DNA of 6,603 nucleotides, from assembly GCA_036396915.1 (NCBI GenBank), contig DASWJX010000057.1, positions 1 through 6,603 of the forward strand, written 5' to 3'. The stretch is from BM509 sp036396915. Its GTDB lineage: Bacteria; Desulfobacterota; Desulfuromonadia; Desulfuromonadales; Geopsychrobacteraceae. Made by a program: the position numbers and the translations under genes. Below, one piece after another: positions 1 through 5,098 of this stretch; within the stretch, counting starts at the first letter, position 1, and each line of letters opens with the position of its first letter. A model generated the notes under the pieces. The model was not told where the DNA came from and did no database searches. It was given only the letters and a program-made list of their open reading frames with translations.

Positions 1-1089
1 GTTCAGGACCGCGCCGCCGGCGCCATCATGGGTGCCTTGATCGGCGATGCCCTGGGGCTTGGCCCGCACTGGTATTACGATCTGGCGGAACTCCGCCGCG
101 ACTACGGCGACTGGATCACCGGTTATACCGACCCCCGGCCCGGTCGCTACCATGCCGGGCTCAGGGCCGGTCAACTGTCCCAGGCGGGTTTCATTCTCAC
201 GCTGCTGCTGCGCTCCCTGGTTGAGCGCGGCGACTACGATGAGGCGGATTTTTGCCGGCGGCTGGACGAAGACCTTTTTCCGCTGCTCGACGGCACGCCG
301 GTGAGCGGGCCGGGCGGCTATACCAGCCAGTCGATCCGCGAGGCCTGGCGGCGGCGCGTGCAGCAGAAGCTGCCGTGGGGACGGACCGGCGGTCACGCCG
401 ACACCACCGAAGCCATCGAACGCAACCTCGTGCTGGCCGTCCGCTACGCGCTGGATCCCGGCCGGCTTGCCGCGACCGTTACCGCCAACACCATCCTGAC
501 CCAGGCCGACGAGACGGTGGTCTCGATGACCGTCGCCTACGGCGCCGTGCTGGGGCTGCTGGTGCAGGGGCATCCGCTCGATACGCAACTGTCGGGCAAA
601 CTCATGGAACTGGTGAAAAGCGGGGATCTTCCGTTTCATGCCGTGACCCATAGCGATCTGCGGCCGCCGCAGGCCGGCGATCCCGATCCGCCGCGCGCTG
701 GTCGCTTCGCCTCGCCGGATGCCCTGCTCACCCCCTCCTCTATGGCCGCCGCCGCGACCGATCCACAGATCCGCATCGAGCCGGCCTGGAAGGTGTCCAT
801 CGTGTACGGCATGCCCTGCGCCATCTACCATCAGCTCCCCGCCGCCTACTATCTCGCCGCCCGCTTTGGCGACGATTTCGAGTCCGCCGTGCTCCACGCG
901 ATCAACGGCGGCGGCCAGAACCAGGCGCGCGCCATCCTCACCGGCGCCCTGGTCGGCGCCCGGGCCGGGCTGTCCGGCATCCCGCAACGCTTCCTCGACG
1001 GGCTGGAAAACGCCGAGACCTTGATCGGCCTGACCGAAGCGCTTGCGGTAACGATCGACAGCTCCGCCGGCGCGCCGCCGCTGCCGTAA
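1..1089 (+). CDS. ADP-ribosylglycohydrolase / crystallin J1-fold protein, 5' end outside the window, likely metal-site degenerate
   Basis: The reading frame is open from base 1, and the nine codons before the ATG at 28 read VQDRAAGAI. They run into MGALIGDALGLGPHW, which is the usual N-terminal helix of the ADP-ribosylglycohydrolase fold (R-x-x-G-A-hydrophobic-G-x-x-x-GDA-x-G). The true start is therefore probably upstream of the window and the ATG at 28 is internal. Family members remove ADP-ribose from proteins or small molecules using two Mg2+ ions; the J1 crystallin branch keeps the fold. Here the segment aligning to the first metal signature (T-D-D-T) reads S-Q-A-G inside GQLSQAGFILTLLLRSL, and the C-terminal G-G-D-T-D signature reads G-G-G-Q-N (bases 907-921), followed by the normal helix ARAILTGALVGARAGLSGIP. 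The fold is well supported; catalytic activity is doubtful. About 362 codons are visible, close to full family length. The stop is TAA at 1087-1089, with no clear intrinsic terminator after it. Confidence 0.82.
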   Translation, partial: VQDRAAGAIMGALIGDALGLGPHWYYDLAELRRDYGDWITGYTDPRPGRYHAGLRAGQLSQAGFILTLLLRSLVERGDYDEADFCRRLDEDLFPLLDGTPVSGPGGYTSQSIREAWRRRVQQKLPWGRTGGHADTTEAIERNLVLAVRYALDPGRLAATVTANTILTQADETVVSMTVAYGAVLGLLVQGHPLDTQLSGKLMELVKSGDLPFHAVTHSDLRPPQAGDPDPPRAGRFASPDALLTPSSMAAAATDPQIRIEPAWKVSIVYGMPCAIYHQLPAAYYLAARFGDDFESAVLHAINGGGQNQARAILTGALVGARAGLSGIPQRFLDGLENAETLIGLTEALAVTIDSSAGAPPLP

Positions 1090-1117
1090 TCGGTGACAAG
1101 GGGCAAAGCCGAAGCGG

Positions 1118-1145
1118 TTGTCTTCTTCGGGAGACGTTTTATACT
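1118..1145 (+). promoter_or_regulatory. Possible sigma-70 type promoter for the signalling operon
   Basis: TTGTCT at 1118-1123 (4 of 6 matches to TTGACA) and TATACT at 1140-1145 (5 of 6 to TATAAT) are separated by 16 bases, in an AT-richer patch after the first gene. Transcripts from here would begin about 200 bases before the kinase start and would carry both palindromic repeats in their leader. This rests on consensus matching alone; another promoter closer to 1359 is possible. Confidence 0.35.
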
Positions 1146-1155
1146 TTAACTTGAT

Positions 1156-1215
1156 GACCCCCCTCAATCCCCCCTATGAAATAGGGGGGAAGGGAGCGCA
1201 GCGGAAAGGGGGGTC
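1156..1215. repeat. Palindromic dispersed repeat, about 60 bp, with internal hairpin
   Basis: The element is bounded by perfect 8-base inverted ends, GACCCCCC at 1156-1163 and GGGGGGTC at 1208-1215. Inside is a perfect 10-base stem, TCCCCCCTAT at 1168-1177 with ATAGGGGGGA at 1181-1190, around a 3-base GAA loop. The right half (1194-1215) reappears at the right edge of the window in reverse orientation with one mismatch in 22 bases, which shows it belongs to a dispersed family. There is no T-run after the stem, so it does not look like a standard intrinsic terminator, although the hairpin could protect or end the upstream transcript. No coding capacity. Confidence 0.75.
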
Positions 1216-1256
1216 TGAATTCATATTGCTCCGGTGACAAAACATACAAACTCTGA

Positions 1257-1312
1257 TGTAGGGGCACCCCTTGCGGGTGCCCGATTGGGCGGACGCAAGG
1301 CCCGCCCCTACA
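1257..1312. repeat. REP/MITE-like 56-bp element made of two inverted hairpin arms
   Basis: The element has perfect 9-base terminal inverted repeats, TGTAGGGGC (1257-1265) and GCCCCTACA (1304-1312). Each half is itself a hairpin: 1262-1269 pairs with 1275-1282 around CTTGC, and 1287-1294 pairs with 1300-1307 around GCAAG. Read on opposite strands, the two arms (1258-1282 and 1287-1311) agree at 19 of 25 positions, and all six differences fall in stem positions that pair with each other. It ends 46 bases before the kinase start codon. It is a non-coding, probably mobilised palindrome of the REP/MITE kind; no transposase is nearby. Confidence 0.75.
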
Positions 1313-1358
1313 ATTAGAATGTTTATTTACCGCGGCAAAAGATCGATCAGGAGCAGCG

Positions 1359-2678
1359 ATGGGCAGGAAACGCGATCATCCGAAACCGGGGCCGGAGGAA
1401 GCGGGGCATCCGGATGAGCAGACCCGTAGGCAGATCGCCCTGTTCAAGGCGATCATCCGGGTCTTCAGGGAGACACCCGACTGTGAGACGGAAGAGGAGG
1501 TGGCGCAGACCTGCCTCAAGGTCGCCGAAGAGCTCTCCGGCAGCGCCTTCGGGTTCATCGGCGAATTGAACCCGCAGGGCCGTTTCGATACGACGCTGCT
1601 CAGCAAGACGGGGTGGCAGGCCTGCAAGGTGCCCCGTCCGCAAGCCGACGAGCTGCTGAAAAATATGCCGAACCGGGGGATCAACCGGGTCGGGCTCCAG
1701 GCGGGGGTGTCCTGGATCATCAATGACCCGGCCGGCCACCCCGATGCGGTGGCCAAGCCGTCGGGCCATCCGCCCATCACCTCCTTCATGGGCGTCCCGT
1801 TGAAACTGATGGGGGGCGTTACCGGCATGATTGCCCTGGCCAACAAGGAAGCCGGCTATACCCCGGACGATCAGCATGACATCGAGGCGCTCTCGGTGGC
1901 CTTTGTCGAGGCCTTCAACCGGCGGCGGGCCGAGCGCAAGATCAAAAAACTGAACGCGGAGTTGCGTCTTCAGGTCGGCCGGGTCGAGGCCGCCAACCGG
2001 GAGCTGGAAGCCTTCAGCTATTCGGTTTCCCACGACCTGCGGGCTCCGCTGCGCCATGTCACCGGTTTTGTGGAGCTGCTGAACCAGAGGGACATCACCG
2101 CCCTGGACGAGAAGAGCCGGCACTATCTGCAGGTCATCTCGGAGGCGGCCGAGAAGATGGGAACGTTGATCGACGACCTGCTGGCCTTCTCCCGGATGGG
2201 TCGCGCCGAGGTGATGAAAAGCAGGGTCGATCCTGGCCGCATGGTCGAAGAGATCATCGACGAGCTGAAAACGGTCAGCGCGGGGCGGGACATCGTCTGG
2301 GAGCTTGCCCCCCTCCCGGTGGTGGAGGCGGACCCGGCGATGCTCCGGCTGGTGATGATGAACCTCCTCACCAACGCCCTGAAGTTCACCCGCCTGCGCC
2401 CCCGGGCAAGAATCGAGATCGGGGCGGTCACCGACCAGCCGGAGGAAACGCTTTTCTTTGTCAGGGATAACGGCGTCGGTTTCGATATGCGCTACGTGGA
2501 CAAACTGTTCGGCCTCTTCCAGCGCCTGCACAGCCCGGAGCAGTTCGAGGGAACCGGCGTCGGTCTGGCCAACGTCCGACGCATCATTCACCGCCACGGC
2601 GGCCGGACCTGGGCCGAAGGTGCGCCGGACGGCGGCGCCACCTTCTGGTTTTCGCTGCCCTGCACGGAGGAGGGTTAA
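1359..2678 (+). CDS. Soluble GAF-domain sensor histidine kinase
   Basis: This 439-residue protein should autophosphorylate on histidine and pass phosphate to the receivers encoded directly downstream. A GAF sensor domain spans about residues 25-190, with the recognisable block GHPPITSFMGVPL at 136-148 and ALANKEAGY at 159-167. A charged helical linker (about 188-217) leads to the dimerisation domain, where SYSVSHDLRAPLRH carries the phospho-acceptor H225. The ATP-binding domain shows the N box (N335, N339 in NLLTNALKF), the G1 box (DNGVGFD, 370-376), the F box (LFGLFQRL) and the G2 box (GTGVGLANV, 398-406), so all catalytic motifs are intact. There is no membrane segment or signal peptide, so it senses in the cytoplasm. 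The kinase half resembles those of phytochrome-like kinases that pair with Rcp1-type regulators. The GAF ligand cannot be told from sequence. The start is supported by AGGAG at 1349-1353, five bases before the ATG. Confidence 0.93.
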   Translation: MGRKRDHPKPGPEEAGHPDEQTRRQIALFKAIIRVFRETPDCETEEEVAQTCLKVAEELSGSAFGFIGELNPQGRFDTTLLSKTGWQACKVPRPQADELLKNMPNRGINRVGLQAGVSWIINDPAGHPDAVAKPSGHPPITSFMGVPLKLMGGVTGMIALANKEAGYTPDDQHDIEALSVAFVEAFNRRRAERKIKKLNAELRLQVGRVEAANRELEAFSYSVSHDLRAPLRHVTGFVELLNQRDITALDEKSRHYLQVISEAAEKMGTLIDDLLAFSRMGRAEVMKSRVDPGRMVEEIIDELKTVSAGRDIVWELAPLPVVEADPAMLRLVMMNLLTNALKFTRLRPRARIEIGAVTDQPEETLFFVRDNGVGFDMRYVDKLFGLFQRLHSPEQFEGTGVGLANVRRIIHRHGGRTWAEGAPDGGATFWFSLPCTEEG

Positions 2679-2681
2679 GCA

Positions 2682-3143
2682 ATGGTCAAATTGAGACGGA
2701 TCCTGCTGGTCGAGGACAATCCCAACGACGCGGAACTCACCCTCGAAGCGCTGGCCGCACACCATCTGGCCAATGCCGTCGAGTGGGTCAAGGACGGTGA
2801 AGAGGCTCTGGATTATCTCTACGGCCGGGGGCAATACGTCGATCGCGACAACGGCAACCTGGCGGTGGTCCTCCTCGATCTCAAGCTTCCCAAGGTGGAC
2901 GGCCTCGAGGTGCTGCGCATCATCAAATCCGATGAAACGATGAAATGTATTCCGGTGGTGGTGCTCACCTCCTCCCGCGAAGAGCCGGACATGATCGAAA
3001 GCTATCGGCTGGGAGTGAACGCCTACGTGGTCAAACCGGTCAAATTCTGCGATTTCATGAACGCGGTCAAGGAGCTCGGCGCCTTCTGGGCGATCGTCAA
3101 CGAACCCCCGCCGGGCCGGACAACGGGAGGCCGACGAGAATGA
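2682..3143 (+). CDS. Single-domain Rcp1-like response regulator
   Basis: The 153-residue product is one CheY-like receiver with no output domain. The receiver residues are all present: acidic pair E11/D12 in LLVEDNPND, phospho-acceptor D66 in VLLDLKLPKVDG, T96 in VVVLTSS, and K118 in YVVKPV. The longer loop between strands 2 and 3 (YLYGRGQYVDRDNGN, 45-59) is typical of Rcp1-type regulators, which pair with phytochrome-like and GAF kinases. It begins 3 bases after the kinase stop and has a strong Shine-Dalgarno sequence, GGAGGAGGG at 2666-2674, 7 bases before the ATG, so the two genes are almost surely a cognate pair. Without an effector domain it must act by protein contact, as a phosphate sink, or as a relay step; which of these cannot be read from the sequence. 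Confidence 0.94.
   Translation: MVKLRRILLVEDNPNDAELTLEALAAHHLANAVEWVKDGEEALDYLYGRGQYVDRDNGNLAVVLLDLKLPKVDGLEVLRIIKSDETMKCIPVVVLTSSREEPDMIESYRLGVNAYVVKPVKFCDFMNAVKELGAFWAIVNEPPPGRTTGGRRE
3125..3130 (+). promoter_or_regulatory. Ribosome binding site that fixes the start of the receiver-phosphatase gene
   Basis: GGGAGG lies 9 bases before the ATG at 3140 and inside the end of the preceding regulator gene. The frame also contains an earlier ATG at 2945, but the residues between 2945 and 3139 are a shadow of the regulator gene and have no receiver features. The 3140 start gives MSRHLRILHLEDDPADVEL, a standard receiver N-terminus, and an ATGA overlap with the upstream stop. Confidence 0.75.
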
Positions 3144-4279
3144 GCCGACACTTGCGGATTCTTCATCTCGAGGACGACCCGGCGGATGTCGAGCTGGTGG
3201 AGGCGACCCTGGTCGCCGAAGGCATCGGCTGCAGCATGGTGGTGGTCGCCACCCGCGATGAGTTTGTCGCCGCGCTGGAGGAGGGGGGATTCGATCTGGT
3301 GCTCGCCGATTTTGCCCTGCCCACCTTCGACGGCATGACCGCGCTGTCCATCGTCCACGAAAAGTATCCCGACCTGCCTTTCATCTTCGTCTCCGGAAGA
3401 ATGGGGGAAGAAGCGGCCATCGACTCCCTCAGGAACGGCGCAACCGATTACGTTCTGAAGAACAAGCTCTCCCGGCTGGCGCCGGCGGTCAACCGGGCAT
3501 TGAGCGAGGCCGAAGAGCGGGAGGAGCTCAAAAGGGCGGAACAGGCCTTGCGCGCCAGCGAGTTCTCCCGCTATCAGCTGCAGGCGGAGCTGATCTACGC
3601 CGCCGAGGTTCAGGCGAAGCTTTTGCCCCGCGCTTTTCCCGTCATTGCCGGTTTCGACGTCGCCGCCCGCTGCCTGCCGGCCAAGCAGGTCGGCGGTGAT
3701 TTCTTCGACTGGCAGGAGGTCTGCCTCGGCGTCTGGAGTTTTACTCTCGGCGATGTCATGGGCAAGGGGATGGCCGCCGCCATGCTCATGGCCACGGTCC
3801 GGGCCGCCCTCCGCTCGGTGGCGCACAACCGGCCGCGGGAGGCCATTCGGCTGGCCGAGGTGGCCCTGGCGCCCGACCTGGAAAACTCGGAAAGCTTCGT
3901 AACGCTCTTTCTGGCCCAGCTCTACGCGGCCCAGCGCAGACTCACCTTCGTCGACCGCGGGCACGGTTATGCCTTTCTGCGGCGCCGCAACGGGGCGGTC
4001 GAGAGCCTTTTGCCGCGAGATCTTCCCCTCGGGGTGCCGGGTCCGAAGATTTATCGGGAAGGGACCTTCTATTTCGCCCAAGGGGACACCCTGGTGCTCT
4101 ACAGCGACGGGCTGATCGATGCCAGGCCGGAACTGGTTCTGGACAAGCGGATGCTGGCCGACCGGATCGCCGACCTGGGCAGCGCCCGGGACATGGTCGA
4201 CGGGCTGATCGACCTGACGGCCATGGAAGGTCCGCTGCCGGATGATGTTACGGTGCTGGTGGTTCGTTGCAGTGAGTGA
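3140..4279 (+). CDS. Response regulator with PP2C-type (SpoIIE/RsbU-like) phosphatase output
   Basis: The 379-residue product joins a receiver (about 5-120) to a serine/threonine phosphatase domain (about 165-378) through a helical, probably coiled-coil linker (about 118-160). Receiver residues present are E11/D12/D13, phospho-acceptor D57 in VLADFALP, S85 in FIFVSG and K107 in YVLKNKL. The phosphatase half begins with EVQAKLLPRAFP, the usual RsbU-type opening, and keeps the metal-binding aspartates: D187 in VGGDFFD, D205 in GDVMGKG, D323 in YSDGLID and D368/D369 in PDDVTVLVV. In this family phosphorylation of the receiver controls dephosphorylation of an anti-sigma-antagonist (STAS) protein, releasing an alternative sigma factor or another target. 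No STAS or RsbW-like gene is in the window, so the substrate is unknown. The start overlaps the upstream stop as ATGA, indicating translational coupling. The gene ends 14 bases before the convergent neighbour's stop. Confidence 0.93.
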   Translation: MSRHLRILHLEDDPADVELVEATLVAEGIGCSMVVVATRDEFVAALEEGGFDLVLADFALPTFDGMTALSIVHEKYPDLPFIFVSGRMGEEAAIDSLRNGATDYVLKNKLSRLAPAVNRALSEAEEREELKRAEQALRASEFSRYQLQAELIYAAEVQAKLLPRAFPVIAGFDVAARCLPAKQVGGDFFDWQEVCLGVWSFTLGDVMGKGMAAAMLMATVRAALRSVAHNRPREAIRLAEVALAPDLENSESFVTLFLAQLYAAQRRLTFVDRGHGYAFLRRRNGAVESLLPRDLPLGVPGPKIYREGTFYFAQGDTLVLYSDGLIDARPELVLDKRMLADRIADLGSARDMVDGLIDLTAMEGPLPDDVTVLVVRCSE

Positions 4280-4293
4280 CGGTTGTTCGGCGG

Positions 4294-5091
4294 CTAGCGG
4301 GGCCGGTTGCTGCGCTTGCTTGCATCCCGAACGGCATTTTTCTGGGCCGGGGTCAGGCGGCGGCCGGCCAGCAGCTGATTGACGGTGTGGGCAGGCAAGT
4401 GCGGCACCCAGAGGGTGAACCAGATGGTCGGTGTCTGGCGGTTTTTCAGAAGGGCCAGTTGCAGGTTGGGGCGGCTTTTCCAGCGGCTGTTGCGGGCGAT
4501 CATCGACAGGGTTGTCGCGTTGGCCCTGGGGCCGTTGATAAACTGGAAGACCGCGGCTTCCGTGATGCGCGGGTTGTTGAGACAGATTTCCACCAGTCGC
4601 GAGTCGCCGTCCTTGAGCAGTTCGCCGACGACGCTTGCCGTGCCTCTGCGGGCCAGGGTCATTTTGTTGCCCAGCGGCGTCGTCGGCAAGCGTTGCACGA
4701 TGGTCCGTTCCGCCGCCAGCTTCTGATCCGGGGTGATGCCGGGCATGAAACAGAGGTCGACCAGTTCGAAAAGGTGCAGATGGGGCAGCAGGTTGCGCAT
4801 CAGCGCGCCGGGCAGAACGGGATTTTTGACCAGTGCCAGGAGCAGCCGATGGCTGAGTTGGTGTGCGTAGCGCCGATAGATGGTTTTCAGCAGGGATTCG
4901 GCAAGATCGCGGCGCTTGAGCAGCGCCAGCAGATGGTCTTCGCTCAGCTGCGGGTTTCTGAGCAGGACACTGATGATCTGGCGATCCGGAGACAGGATGA
5001 GTTGAAATAGCTCCTGCTGATCCGCGGTCAGGGCCCGCTGCAGGGCTCTGACCCGTTCCGGATTCAGCGATGTGGGCTCATTGTCCGGCAT
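4294..5091 (-). CDS. Uncharacterised alpha-helical repeat (HEAT-like) protein
   Basis: I do not recognise a named family for this 265-residue protein. It is rich in leucine and predicted to be almost all helix, with no signal peptide or membrane segment. A motif of hydrophobic residues, N-P, a short turn and another hydrophobic helix recurs: LLRNPQLSEDHLLALL (NP at 46-47), LALVKNPVLPGALM (90-91), EICLNNPRITEAAVF (173-174) and LALLKNRQTPTIWF (N217), with a weaker copy around QRLPTTPLGNKM (about 133-144). The spacing is about 43-44 residues, which suggests five units of an alpha-solenoid that binds another protein. The C-terminus is basic (KRSNRPR). The start lies 7 bases after the stop of the MshEN-GAF gene and lacks a strong Shine-Dalgarno sequence, so translation probably depends on the upstream gene. 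The pairing suggests a shared role; its nature is not evident. Confidence 0.8.
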   Translation of the reverse strand: MPDNEPTSLNPERVRALQRALTADQQELFQLILSPDRQIISVLLRNPQLSEDHLLALLKRRDLAESLLKTIYRRYAHQLSHRLLLALVKNPVLPGALMRNLLPHLHLFELVDLCFMPGITPDQKLAAERTIVQRLPTTPLGNKMTLARRGTASVVGELLKDGDSRLVEICLNNPRITEAAVFQFINGPRANATTLSMIARNSRWKSRPNLQLALLKNRQTPTIWFTLWVPHLPAHTVNQLLAGRRLTPAQKNAVRDASKRSNRPR

Positions 5092-5098
5092 AACCGCT

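Noticed and set aside
1168..1190. Intrinsic terminator of the first gene
   Set aside because: The stem is strong, but a GC-rich purine run rather than a T-run follows, and the sequence is part of a dispersed repeat.
1315..1320. TAGAAT as the -10 box of a promoter close to the kinase gene
   Set aside because: The sequence 17 bases upstream (within the repeat) does not resemble a -35 box, so I did not list it as a feature, though it could act with an activator.
1347..2834. A 495-codon open frame on the minus strand opposite the kinase gene
   Set aside because: It is a shadow of high-GC codon use opposite the kinase. Its translation has no recognisable motifs, while the plus strand carries a complete set of kinase motifs.
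2945..3139. An N-terminal extension of the receiver-phosphatase from an ATG at 2945
   Set aside because: The extension is the regulator gene read in another frame. The ATG at 3140 has a ribosome binding site and gives a normal receiver start.
3023..4081. A 352-codon minus-strand open frame opposite the receiver-phosphatase gene
   Set aside because: No domain-like sequence; the opposite strand is fully explained by receiver and phosphatase motifs.
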